Shown: piece by piece, positions 12,905-26,246 of the stretch | Layout of the letters: the number at the start of each line of letters is the position of its first letter | Position numbering within the stretch: the first letter of the stretch is position 1 | Assembly (NCBI RefSeq): GCF_018691265.1 | Contig: NW_024881322.1 | Location: 186,001 to 250,000 of the forward strand | DNA length: 64,000 nt | Reading direction: 5' to 3' | From: Tyto alba | Lineage: Eukaryota; Chordata; Aves; Strigiformes; Tytonidae | Made by a program: the position numbers and the translations under genes | The notes under the pieces: generated by a model | Told to the model about the DNA's origin: nothing | Seen by the model: the letters and a program-made list of their open reading frames with translations, nothing else | Databases searched by the model: none

Positions 12905-15900
12905 TTTGTTTTACAGAATTACATGCATGAATCTCCCCAGCCTTCCACACGTACACAACCCTCCCCACTGCCTGGTAATGCATTTATGGGAAAGCAGCTT
13001 TTCGAAACTTCGGTGATTTGGGGAGGTAATTTCTATGGAGTTCAACAGGTGGGAAACTTCAAAATAATCAGCAAAAAGAACACTGCTTAAATATTATCAA
13101 TAAGCTAATTGCTTTTCTATTCTGCTTTATTATCTTTTATGTTTCAGTAATGAAGTACTTTTAGAAGTGTATCTTTTCCGACAACAGACTGAATGGAGTA
13201 AGGAGGGTTTTTTGCTCGTTTTGGCTCACCTATGAGCTATGAACATGTCAATGCCACTACAACAAAACCCATATGATCTTCTAATTGTTTACCCAATTGC
13301 AACCCAAACCTCAACACGGTTAATATACATTGTTTAATCAGCCATTCTTTTTGATCTAAAAAAAATTATTTAATTTTTAACTTACATTAGCTGCTATTTG
13401 TTTTTTTACTAGGCAAAATATGTTTTTTCTATACAGCACAGCTAAAGTATGGCAAAACTTGTCAAGTCAGTAACAGGACGGTATCCCTCTTTGTCTGTTC
13501 TTATTATTAGGAAGCAGAATTATTACTGATTTGATAATGAGGTCTTAGTTTTCTTATTTCACTCATTTCAAATAAACTACAGGATAGTCAAAATTAATAT
13601 GCAGGTTGGTCCTTTTACACCTAGGATCTTGAGTATACATCTAACAACCTTGATGAACACACACCCACGTGGTATTCAAAAATTCAGTGAAACAGATAAG
13701 AGCTGGGCATGACATGTACATATTTCTCCCTATCCGATACTGTTTAGCGTTTCAGTCTAATTCAGAGAGCCAAATGTTCTCCCTTCCAACACACAACCAT
13801 AACTAACCTATCAAAATAAGAAGCATTGCCAATTAGCTTCTAAGGCACAGGCTAACCGAATTCAGGATAAGTGCTTCTGAGGATCAAAGAAGTTAAAATT
13901 CATGCTTGGATTTTTTTTTTTTTTTCCCTCTCACTGTGAAATTTGTATCTTTAACACACATTTCTTATAACTTGCTCAGAAAATAATACATTTGGTAAGT
14001 CAAATGAACTCTATCAAGATCAATTCTACTGAAGCCAGTGATTTTGCTTCCAAAATGAACTTATTCTGCTAAAACTCTGATAATTTAAACTAAGACCTTC
14101 CTTCATCAAAAGTACTAATAGTTACTGAAATTCCAGAAGTAAAACACAAATGAATTCTTCATGCTGTTTTACCAAAGATCTAACTCAACAAATAGCATTG
14201 TGAAATACAATGTGAAAACGCACACAATAAAAGTTAATTTTCATTTTAGCTCAGGCTGATGATCTAGATTTTACAAACAGTGATTTTGTCTGTGATAAAA
14301 AGCATGTCTTAGGCAAGATCAAATTTTTCAAGAATGGATGTTCAGCACTTCATAAAAACATGCCTGTGTTTCCTAAGAAACTCTGCAATATTTGTTTAAA
14401 CAGAAACCCCCAAACCATACCCATTTATGTGGTCAGCTGGCAATACTGTAGTACATACAAATGTAACACGACCTGCCGAGTTTACTTCTCCACACTCCCC
14501 AGAAAGAAAACATTCCACAAGTGCAATACATGGGTTGCGTGTTTACCACAAAACAATCTCCTGTACAGCTAACAGCAATTTATGGGAGCCTGCACAAAGT
14601 TGAGGCTGCACTTTGCAGGTTAGCAGAGGAGAATACCTAGATACTTTTACACCACCCAGAAAAGCTTTGGAGAACTAGGCTTTAAATTCCCAGTGGGAAT
14701 TCCTCCCCATGTGGATTCAAAATTCAGATAAGTCAAAATTCTTACAATTTGTCTCTTCTCTTGTTCTTTTCCCTCCAATTTGGTTTAGGTTTGTTACTGA
14801 AAAACTAAACAGAATTGAGACTGTGTGTAGGCAGAGCTGTCCTAGCCAGGATGGCACCTGAAGATGTGGTATCTCGACGTGGCACAGCCTGTGACTTACT
14901 TTCTGTTCCAAAATAAATCCCTGAAACATTTCCTATTTTCTATTGCTATGCCAATAATGTTTAGAAATGTGTCATATATACTACTTCTGTCAGAATTCCA
15001 GTAATATTGGAAGGAAATTAAATTACATGAAACTGTGGAGAATGACAAGAAAAATAAAGACGGATGAGAGCCTTTTCTGACAGAAAAAGAGAAAGATAAA
15101 CACTACCAGGGAATGGGGGTTCTTTACCTGTACTGTGCTAACATTAAAGAGGTTTATAGCACTGCAGATTGTTGTTCCCTTGGAAACAAATCAGTTCAAA
15201 ATACACTGCAGTGATCCAACATCCCTATTAAAACTGAAATATTCCTAAAATATTTTCATTTTCATCTCTTAGGGTCCAATCCTGCGGGTCCCTTTCACGT
15301 ATCACTTTGAATTAAATCATCTGATAAAAGACAGTCAGATGGGGCTTTTATCAAAAGTCTGAAAGTGGAGTAGAAAAAAAATATTAACAGCTTTTCTTTG
15401 TCTTGTATTCTGATTTGAATATTAGAGTCTTTAAATCATGTCATGTTGAGCTTTCATTGCCTTCAGCAATGTAGTATTGCACTTGGAATTTTATTAGTTC
15501 ACAAGTGTCTGATTATGTGAACACATGGAAATTAATCACTAGTGGAATAAAACCTCTGGTGCGAGCAAACAGGCGAGAAAACAGAAACTTTATACTGCAG
15601 CAGAAGAGGATCCAAAGTTTGAACCCTTCACAATCTGAAGTGTCAGTTCATTGTATTAATAAAGGCAGAAATCATTTGCTGAACGTGAGTCTTGAATGCC
15701 TCAAAGGTTTTGAAATACTCATCCTGGTGTAATTCAGAATTAAGTGTAGTGCGGTCAGGGATGTTACACTGGGTGGGCAGAAGTCAGGCTGAGAATGCCT
15801 TAAAGGAGGTGTCTGTGGGAGAGGCTGCTTTACACTAGACCATGCAGTTCTTCATCCACTCCCGTTTTAAAAATTCTGACTAACACCATTAATTACGAGC

Positions 15901-18900
15901 AGTCAAATGTCCCACTAAGCTGCATTTCCCTTGTTACTTCACTCAGTCAAAAAACCACCAAAATGAACCCACAGAAATGTGAAGACAAGACAGTATTGCT
16001 GTGGATGATCCTCCTGACGGTACACCCCAACCAAGATCCCCAACACACAAAAAAAGAAGTGTCATTCCATGCAATCCACTCTGTTGTGTCCCTCTGCTAT
16101 TTATGTGAATGTCCAGGTGGCATGTTACCTGCAAGAGTCATGTTCTCCTGACTGCTTCCAAACTGTGCACCCCTGTTCTAGAGTCCCGGCTATCTTAACG
16201 CTGCAGTTGGGGCCCCTATGCGCCGGTGCCAGGACGTGGGAGGTACTGCAGAGCAATCAAATTAGTCAGGGCAGAGTGCTGACTCTAAAGGACCAAATGG
16301 ATGGATCGTAACATTGGTTGTGTTCACACTTTATGAATACGGATTAATAAAAATCCAGTATTTTGTCAAAAAGTTTTGCACATTTGCACATGGGGTTGCA
16401 AGGATTAAACATACCTTTCCAAACTCTTAACAGTTATGTACACTTGTATTAACAGCTCCTAGTTTTATAATACATATTTTTACATGTTACAAGTAACTGT
16501 TATATTTCCTATTTATAGATTTTCTTGTTGATTCCATTCTCTCAGCCACCTCTGATGAAGGCTATAGTGGAAAAAAAAAAAAGATCACTGCTCTTCAAGG
16601 AAAACACAAACCTGCCCTTTCAGGACTCACACCACAAAACATGGGACACATCCCAGACAGACTCTATCTTTTTGTATCACAATGGAAATATACCGAAAAC
16701 TGTAACAGCTTTTGAGCACAAGTACTAATGAGGCTTTTGCAACATGCATAATTTGTCAGATACAGCTATCTCCATGCCCGCCTCTCTTTAATGTATATAT
16801 TTGCATTACCCTATCCATTCACTTTACATACTATGATCAGAGACTCACAATGGTCCCTCAAAAATGTGACTCTGCAAACTTACTGTTATAAACTAAGAAA
16901 ACCTCAAACATCAAAATCCAAAATAATAACATGAATTTACAAGAACAGAAAATGAACTCTATATAATATTTATCTTATTATGAAAACTCTACATGTGACT
17001 AAATAATAAAGTATGTAGCATTATGGAATTCTAGTGCTGTAAAGTTGCAATAGCATTTGACAGTTCCTGAAGTATGTCTCATTGGAATTAAAGACAGAAA
17101 AACTGTCATTTTGTCTATGCTATATTTGCTATAGCAAGTGAGACAGTTGAAGGAAAAAGAGATAAAGCTTTCTGGCATAAAATCATTTCTTGGGTTTGCA
17201 CCAGATGCAACAAGCTTCAAACTAGCTGCCCCTGGTTGACACCTGGGGAAAATCTTACTTGCACAATAGCACACCTCTTTTCTCAACATGTATTAAGTTA
17301 GCTCTTTCTCTGAAACTGCTTCTCACACAAAACCTGCTGTACTTCAGTTATGACATGCCACTAAATTTGTATATGACTCATAAAATGCCAGTGTGATCTG
17401 CCTTTTATTGAAACACTTCAGGCTCATTAGTCTGTTTGGATAACAAAGAATGTCATAGTTTACATTTAAATGCTCAGATTCACTACAAATCCAGTTCTCC
17501 CTGAAAGTATTTGACACCTTGAATAAAGAGAATGGAGCTTGCTCTTTCATCATCAAGACTCTCCCAGGGTTTGTGCTTGCTTTTTCTTGCACTAGTTCCC
17601 TGCACTATGCACGACACATGCAGGTAGCACACGGTCTTGTCAGAAAGCATTTGCTCCTTGAGAGGTTTGCCAACAAACTGGCTAACAAAATTGCTGATTA
17701 GCGTTTGACAGCTTTTACGATGGTCTCTGAGCAAATATTGCTGAGAGTGATTATAGACCTGTGACCCAGACAATTCAATTTGTTAAGTGTCCCCATATCT
17801 CATAATTGGAAGACCCTGTTAGCAGACAGCAGTTAATTACACATCTTATCTCTTGAGAAAGTAACCACCAATGCTCAAAACATGCACCTTTTCTGAGTCA
17901 TTCCCAACCCCAACTCCACCTGAAAACTTCAAGGTAAAAAGTTCCATTTGTTCAAAAATAGAACCAAGCAGGAAGATAGCTAATGTAGCTTGACACAACA
18001 TAATTAAGACTCCTGGCTGGGACTGTCTGGGTTTGTCAGCCTCTTGACAGCCCTTAGTAAGAGGTTAAAGCGATCAACACCTGACATCTGTTAGCAAAGA
18101 GGCATTCTGAGGTAAAGAGCAACTAAATCTAAAGAAATCAGGTACTTAGACCAGTTTAACTTTTTCATGAGGTGATATCCTGCCTGACACTGTAATCTTT
18201 CCTCCTGGAGTGATGCAAGACTTAAGTAAAAGAAAACAACTTAAATTCCCTCAGTCCCAGTATGCAGTAATTACTTTTTAGGTGAAGACCAATGAAGAAC
18301 TATTTATCCCAGTTTAAAAAGGAATAAAAATAAGCACTAAATTTGTGCTAACACCTGAACTATGATTCTTAAAAGGAATTCCTTCAATACTGCACTGATG
18401 TGAACAAAAAAAAACTACCTGAAAGAAAATGGTTAATTCTCCTCACTACTGAGGCAAAGAATATTCATAACAAGAACTTCCACATATTTGAGTTTTGTAT
18501 GTGTACTTACTAAGGCTTTGGGGATGGTTAATAATAAGTAAGAAGAAGAGGTAAACAACAGTCACAGGTGAGAGATGAAGACCCTGAAAGAAGTAAAAGA
18601 ATGCTTCCGTTTGCCTTTGCATTTTTAATGTATCAAGGCTACGCTTTATTTCAAAAGGCCAGGTTCAGAAAGTATTTTTGATCAGCTTATCAGATCCACA
18701 GAGAGACAAATTTTTAAAGAGCTAAAAGAACAGATATTATTTTATATAAGTTATCACACAGAAAAAAACACTAAGTACTCATCACCTCATCATGAGGGCT
18801 CTTCACAAAGCTATAAAATTGAATAATAATCACAATTATCCCTGCTGAAAAAAAAAAAAAAAAAAGATCAATTGAATTGGTAAAAGAAAACAGCCCCCAT

Positions 18901-19023
18901 ATAATAATGCTTTTACCGATGGCCAAACCCCTGATCATAAACAAACATGTAACAACCTGGTTTGGTTTTGGTTGTTTTTTGAAATACAGCATTTGCTGTG
19001 CTCTGCATAATAATGCCAGTTAC
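12905..19023 (-). other. THRB: THRB intron between beta-1-type and beta-2 exons
   Basis: About 6 kb of AT-rich intron. I see scattered short open frames without family resemblance, a T-tract near 13.91 kb and an A-tract at about 18.85 kb, and no clear transposon. The donor of the beta-1-type exon (GTAACT) starts at 19023. Confidence 0.7.
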
Positions 19024-19330
19024 CTTTACATTTTTTTTCTTCATTTCGGTATTCCTGGGCACTTGACATGACTTGAAAGTTTGCTTTTGTATGGCCTGGC
19101 TGTAAAATCGTGCTAGTCCAAGTTGAGGCATGTTGACTTTGTGAAAGCTGCTGTCCATTCCTCTGGATATCATACTTTTTGGAGTGTCTTTTCCTACACA
19201 AACTGCTTTCCGCTGTGCCCACTACACTCCATTTCTGATTTCTGCCAGGAAGGTGAATCAGTCTGTCCCATGACAAGAGGCCACGTCCTAGATGTTTGGC
19301 AAATACTGCAGGGCTACGAACGGTTGGCAT
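19024..19330 (-). CDS. THRB: THRB isoform beta-1-type A/B-domain exon (diverged)
   Basis: The minus-strand open frame ends NEEKKCK followed by G and a donor (AAAG|GTAACT) at 19024. EEKKCK-G-YIPSYL is the known TR-beta-1 junction with the zinc-finger exon at 1639. Upstream it aligns almost without gaps to the mammalian beta-1 A/B domain: GL-x2-WD, then H-x-P-x-R, W-x-VVG, CRKRHS, STWTS and SSAQ. Identity is low elsewhere. By this alignment the mammalian start Met falls on a non-Met residue; the nearest in-frame upstream ATG is at 19330 in a fair context, giving 102 residues, seven more than the aligned region. The frame stays open to another ATG at 19471, so the true start, or an upstream exon, is uncertain. 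An acceptor-like GGCAG at 19242 is probably spurious because similarity continues past it. Confidence 0.8.
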
Positions 19331-21247
19331 TGCCAAAATCTTGCTCAGGTGTGGAGTTTTGGAAAGCAAGTGGTTCCCCAGCTCTCCCGATGCCGTGGAA
19401 TTCCCGTGCATCTCGACTTGACCACACTGATATGATGCCGAGCCTTTCAGCCATGCCCATTCAGCCACCACAGTTCCCCTTCAGTACACATAAATATAAA
19501 ATTTTCCTGTCTCTGAAGCCTGAAAAAGTAGGCAGGTCTACGTGGACAGGCTAACACCAGATGTAGCCTTCACAACAACACAACTACAACATGGGCCTCG
19601 GGGCAAGATACCACCGATTTATTGCCTTGCTCGTATGATCATTTGAGGTCCTGTAGGTCGAGGCTGGTCGTGAACAATTTTCAGATACTTAAAACACAAA
19701 ACATCAAGGATTCAGCCTTGTTTGACTTTGCTCTTATCGCAGGTTGACCTGAGGGACACTCTGTTACCTAAGTGTGACACTTTTATATGGGCATGCTTAG
19801 CAGTTCTGCTTTTGCTACCTACTGCCTTTCTCTAGTTGTGGTCACAGTGGAGGATCAGAGACACTAATTTTATCACAGGAGTATGGACATTTGGGTCCAG
19901 TGTAGATAATGAACAATATTAGAGCTGCATGATTTGATCTAATGAGTCATAATGATGAAGCAAATTTATTTACTCTTTGATACAGAAGAAACCGAGATAC
20001 CACTAGTTGATAAACCTGTAAAGCTAAATATAGCCCATTCTCTATTTTTGGGTAGCGAAACTAAATGCTATAGAAGTCATACATGAGAGATGATATTCCA
20101 TATTTAAAGAAATTATTTTATATGTATCAAAATCCAAATACAAAATAGCTTTCGAACTTGCATCTAGAAAAGAGCAAATTCCAGACATCTGATGACTGAT
20201 ACACACTGTGGTTTTAATCAGAGCAAAATTCTGCTATTTTTAAGGGATCTAAGAGTTAATTTTACAGACATTTCACTCAGTAATTAGTATATATATTAGT
20301 AAATAAGTGCATACTAAGTCAGCAATTTCCTGATAAAATTTATTAAAAAGAACTTTGGATTTCAGTTACCAGATCTATCATACTGCTGTTTATGAAAGTT
20401 CTGTCTTAAGACTTCTCTTAAGTGGAAGACTGCTAATATAGGACATACTCAGAAGACTTAATTATGGTTAGAATGAAATACTGTTTATCATGTGTTAATC
20501 CCTGATGGCATATACAGCTTTCCTCAACATTTTCTTTCATGTTAAATGTAAATGCATACCTGTTTTTCTTCTGGGAGTGTAAGCTCACCTGATATTGGGA
20601 ATTAAAAGTCCATTCCTTCTACTCACTATATCTCAGCTGGACATCAATAACATGAATTTGTATGAGAAACTATCTGGCATCACAGACTTCAACGCATAGG
20701 GCAGGTATTAACTACAGAATTTGCACTTACCTACTTACTTCTGGCTTTATAGATCTGCTTGTAGCTCAGACTTGATTTGCTTCATGAAATGAAAAACTAA
20801 CTTTAAATGCAGGCAAGAGAATATAACTTGTAGGAGGATAATCATATTTAAAATAGTGGAAGTAACCCAGAAAATACTAGGCAAGTCTTTAAAAAATAAA
20901 AGAATGGAATAGAAAACTTTTTTTTCACAATTTGAACACTTTTATATCTTCTAGACTTCATAATATATTTAAGCTCAGAGGGAGAGACTGGATTGTTCTG
21001 GTAAGACCCTCTGGGAGCTGCAGAGAACTTCTCTGTAAGATCTGAACCAAGCTTGGCCACTTCACTCTTCTTGGCATGGAGAGGAACTGTGCACTGTAGC
21101 TCACCCTTCCACGAGGCTTTGTATAACCTCAGATCATGTACCCTTCAGTACAAGGCTACTCTCCTCTTCCTTGTCTTCCTTCACATTATAGTTATCTCCC
21201 TGCATGGATATTATTACATCTTTATATAAATGAGTCAGGCATGTGCT

Positions 21248-21274
21248 CTATATATACATATATATAAAATATAG
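21248..21274. repeat. TA-rich microsatellite
   Basis: An imperfect TATA/CATA repeat in the intron. Confidence 0.8.
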
Positions 21275-22207
21275 GCATTTATGTAATTCACTCAGATACT
21301 TCTATGCTTTGTCGATTTCTTGAGCAGACCACTGACCCCACACAATTCTTGACCTTGTTTAAAAAAGTCAAGTTATATCCTCAGTTACTCAGTTCTTGCT
21401 ATTAGTCCTAGATTGGTGATTCATAATCCAGGCTGTTCGATCTTGTTAGGCAAAAATTTCTCTATCTTTACCCCAAATTTATCTTTGATATTAAAGGTTG
21501 TCTTTGTTGTCTTTTAGCCTATGAGGATTTGCTTCACCTTTGATTTTAATTAAAAAACATACATTCACCACAATGGTAAAACTTTTCTTCCCCAAGGATT
21601 CAGAGAGGATGTCACACAAGGCATAGGGATTTTTAACTTTAGCAAGGAACTCCAAAACCCTCCTTAATTTAAAAAAGAAAATTAAAACATATTTTCCAAT
21701 TTCTGTGTTTGCAAAGCATCTATGGGATTTTAAAATATGATTCTAGGCACATTTAAACTATGAGAAGAAACTGATTCTACTATAGCTTCCATCATTTGGA
21801 ATTTGGCCAGACAGAGTTTACAAAGGCTAACCCAATATCAAGCAGCTTTATCTTCTCTTCTCCTTTTATTCCCCTGTGAAATTTGTCTCATTATTTTGAT
21901 TCCTATGTTATCGACAGTTTATTTAATTTTACAAGCTTCCACTTTATTTCAGAAATTCCCTTCAGTCAACAGGGATATTTTACATTCAAATTTTGCTAGA
22001 TGAGGATTAAGTTGTAAGGAACTTCCACTCAGGGGTCTCATATTTTGTCTCCTTTTCTTATGCTTCCTATACTGTGGCACAGCAGATATATATGTCCTAA
22101 ATTACCATTCAGTTTATTAAAATGGTTAATTACAGTTTCACTACAGGACTACATTATTTATTCTACTCCTTTTGCTTTAATATATCTTGCCTGAATTTCT
22201 CAACAGC

Positions 22208-22231
22208 TTTTTTTTTTTTTTTTTTTTTTTT
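22208..22231. repeat. T24 homopolymer flanked by a 7-bp direct repeat
   Basis: Twenty-four T residues with TCAACAG at 22200-22206 and again at 22231-22237. A poly-T tract with short flanking direct repeats is the expected trace of a reverse-oriented poly-A tail with a target-site duplication. Chance is also possible. Confidence 0.7.
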
Positions 22232-24183
22232 CAACAGAGAACGCAGTTTAAATCTCCTACATCTGCTCTTGGTTTTGCCAAATCAAAACCTTGATAAAGA
22301 ATGATAATGTAATTTTGTCTGAGCTCCCTAATTGTAAGAGAGGCATCCCTCTCTCTCCCTCTAACTACTGTTAAAATGGCTATAATCAAGGCAGAAAGCA
22401 GTACAACCTACTGGGATGAATCACTACGAAAACCACAGGCCCTATTTCAGAGTAAAGAGGGACAAATAGGAGGTGCCTAGTGCTTTTCTTGTCAACATAA
22501 GTAAAGGAATCATCAAGTAATTTCAGAGATATAAAAGCAGCACATGGTAGCAGTAACTGGCATCTGAGCAGTCAACAGTTCAAAATACTTTCTCAAGTTC
22601 CCATCAGAGTGTCTTTAAAGGTAAGTTTGGTTTATAGAAGCAGAAATGTTTTAGCAAATGAAGTGCCCGTTGAGCTAGACTAAAAGGACAGGTGAGGAGA
22701 ATCCCTCAGAAATATATTATTCCAGGCCAAGATGAAGACTCCTAATGGGTAACTGTAAAGTTTCGCCTGTTCTCAGATATGCATTGTAATCTGAATGTCA
22801 GTATATAAAGGACTATAAAAGCAATGGAACAATTCATTTGTTTTCATCTTAGTTATATGCTTTTTTCTCTACTTCTCTACTAGTATCTGCCAACAGTGGT
22901 AAAGGAAGAGATACAAAAAGCCTCACCCTTCTTTAGTACATTTCAAGAGAAGGGAGTCCTAACTTGTTTCTTCCAGAAAGATGGGAGGTGGCAGCCAGCC
23001 AGCCAGGAGGACAGCAGCTCTTGCTGGAGTGAGCTGTGTACCCATCCTGAGCTTTAACCCTCACACAAACTGAGAGTGCACAGCACAGGACTAAAAAGCA
23101 TGCCGGAAAGCTGGGAAGAGTGCCTGTTCCCTGTGCTCACTACAACAGCCCTAGAGACACCACAGGAAACCCTCCCTGCTGTGCCCCAGGAGCTGCACCC
23201 ATCTTTCCAAGCTCGGACGGGCCCTGCTCCGCTCAGGGCTGGCACGTGTGTTACCACTGTTCCTGCTGCCGCTCCATTCCGCAGTAGCTCTGCTGGCAGC
23301 CAGATCCACTGGTGATGGGAGCTGCTGTGTGGCCACACAGGCAGCCAGGCCCTCCCCACTCCTCAGACACCACACTGCTCACACTTTTTTGGGGGAGTGC
23401 AAACATTTCTTTTTCACCCTCGGCAACAGGCTGTCACTTAGCTTTGAGGCCAAAGGTAAATCTACAGTTCTGGGATGTCTGAAGATTGCTATTTTTACAA
23501 AGACGCTTCCTCTTACAACAAAAAGTTATTTTACATTCCAAAACTGCTCACAGCCAGCAAGAATTTCAACTTGTAGCTGACCAAAACAGTGGCAGTAGGT
23601 GAATAGTCTCTGAATTGTCACTTTACTTGATTGCAAAACAAAAGATTGACAAAAGCGATTCTTGAGGTTTTGACTCTTCTCATATTTGAAGTTTACTGAA
23701 AACGAAGCAGCAAGGGCACCAGCACTTTTAGGTTTTTTTTTGTTTTTTTGTTTTTTTTTAAACATTGAAGTATGCAAGCATCTAAGGACATTGAAGTGGG
23801 CTGGCTTCACAGAGATCAAATAAGGTAAATGTAAACAGGATTAGACTGAGGGGTGCACAGTAGGTTGATTAAGCAGCCTAGCTTTGTATGGACTCAGTCC
23901 AGTAACACTAGATGATTTTTACTTAATGACTTAAGAAAAAAAAAAGCAGGCAAGCTACAATTAAAGGACATCTCCTCAGCAAAATTAAAACCTGATTCAT
24001 GTTTTGTACAAGCATTTTAAAGCATCCAAAGTAACTAGAAGTAAAGGCACGTGAAGTTTTCATGTGTGTTTCATGTGTCATGCTGGGAATGATAAAATTA
24101 TCTGTGCCAGACAAAGCTTTAGGTTTCATTTCTTCTCATTAATGTTGCAGTCACTTTACAGCATTTTATTTTCCTTTATTTTG

Positions 24184-24234
24184 CTTCTCCTCTTCCCCTT
24201 TCCTTTCTCCTTTCCCCTCTTTCCCTTTTCTCCC
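24184..24234. repeat. 51-base pure pyrimidine run
   Basis: Only C and T for 51 bases, in CTTCTCC/CCCTTTCC-like units. Such polypurine-polypyrimidine tracts can form triplex (H-DNA). It sits in the intron, with no link to a splice site seen. Confidence 0.85.
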
Positions 24235-25559
24235 AAATAACACCATTGCATTTTCTTCTTATTCTTCCTTATCAAACAGGGGAGCACTTCATAATTGAGT
24301 TTCTGAAATTTTAAATTAGCTTCGTGTGATCCTTGAATAAGCAGAAGGATGGAGCACAACTAATACAGACTAGCCAGATTCTTCTCTATAAATATGCAAA
24401 CCTGCCTTCATATAATGTGCTAAATAAAGCTGCTGAGAACATGTGATTTTTCCTAAATTTTAAAATGTAAAAAAGACAGTGACTGTAAGAAAAAGCTGTA
24501 CAATGAGAGAAATGGACTATAGCAGCTGTAACTAATGATGTCTACTGAAACCACGAGGTCATTTCCAGTATTTCAGAAACATCTATGTATGTGTATGCTT
24601 GTGGAAGTAAACATAGGCAGGATTATTCAATCTAGGACTGTTGTACCTTTACTTGCTTTAACAATGGCAATATTATAAAATATGTAAGTATTACATTTTA
24701 GAATATGGCTTTTGATATAAATTGAATTTCAGTATTTTCAAACTATCTTTTGGACAGATTACATCACAATGAAAGAAGAGTGCACAGATATTACAATAAG
24801 CATTGTGAAGAGTTTGTAATGTGTAAAAGGTAACATTAAGACACTTGTAATATACAGTGTAATAACTTTATCCTTGTTCTTGCTGACAGATATCTTAATG
24901 AGCTCCTCAGTGTGAACCAGTGTAATTGCTTTTTAAGAACACACAGAATTTCTATTAACTATTAAAGTAATACTAGACACATACTTATCTCATAAAGAAG
25001 CCAGGCTTGACATTATGCTCAAATTTCTAAACATAAGAAAAAATTAAACAGAGGAAAAGAATATCCAGAAGAACGTGGCAGCCCATCTGTCAGTTAACCA
25101 GAAGCAGGTTCTGAGCTCAGAGAAGAAAATGGTTCAGGGTTTTGGTATGTGAAGAGCTATCTGAAACCCTCTCCCTAGAGAAATGTACAGGAGTTGTGTA
25201 CCTGAATATGGAATCTTGTGACAACTAGAGATACAATAAAAATACTGAAAGAAACAAATGAGCAAAGCTATATGGGAAAAGGCAGTAAGATACTGGCATA
25301 CACAATGGAACTAGAAAGGTGACGTTAACCAATACAGTCACATAGATGCTAAATGTATTTGACCCTCTCATAGTTCTGTACAACACATGGGAGAGAGTTT
25401 TTCTGAGAACAAGGTACACCTGAGCACAGTAGCTCTCTTCAAACCACAGGGCTTGCCTGGTTACTGTTCTCCAACAGGAGTCACAAGCAGATACCCAGGA
25501 AGGAGTAAAAACAAAGCAAGCATAGGTGAGACTTCCCATCAATAGCCTCCCAGTCCCCA

Positions 25560-25810
25560 GCTACTTGTCAACCAAGGGACTGCCTGAGCCCCTGCAGCCT
25601 ATCTAAACTGTAGTAACAACTCCGGAGGGATCTCTCTCTGAAGTGCAGCACTGCGCCCCCTTGCATGCACTTCTTGCATTCACAACACCCTTTGGCAAGG
25701 AGTTCCAGTATCCCTTTAATGTGCAGAACCACCTCCCTTCATTTGTCTTAAACCAAGATTAATTTGATGCCCAACACATGGCAATCCACCTCTCCAGGAC
25801 TCATTTTGCA
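25560..25810. repeat. Possible degraded interspersed repeat
   Basis: The phrase around GGCAAGGAGTTCCAG, followed by CCACCTCCCTT and a TTTGTCTTAAACC-like stretch, resembles a common diverged avian interspersed repeat that I cannot name. The call rests on remembered word patterns only and the edges are not visible. Confidence 0.35.
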
Positions 25811-26246
25811 GACTACTGCTTGTGTGAATATGGGAATGTTAATGGATTTTTACTCTCTTCATATTGTGTTAAGTAATTCTTTTAATGCCTGGTAACCTAC
25901 TAAAGTAAAAGTGAGGAGCCAACACACCATTTCCTGATTATGGATCATAATACCATAAATTAGATCTTTAAAAACATCGTCCTGGAGAGTTTACATACTA
26001 GGTTCCATGTGAAAACCTGACTCCACCTCCTGTGGGTGATAAGCAGCAACACAGGGACTACATATGGCAATTGAGGTGACAGGTAACTCTGAGTGCCACA
26101 ACTCTAAGAGCCAATAAACAGCTGCTGGTCACAACATTGATTAAACCAATATAATGAACATTTATAACAAATATGTTGTAATGCACTCTGATCAGATCTG
26201 TCATAACCTCAACCCTTTGTGCCCCATGCTGGGTGCCAAAAAGGAC

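Noticed and set aside
19242..19260. Acceptor-like CTGGCAG inside the beta-1-type frame
   Set aside because: Using it would start the exon at an Arg codon, but similarity to the beta-1 A/B domain (GL-x2-WD, H-x-P-x-R) continues upstream of it in the same frame.
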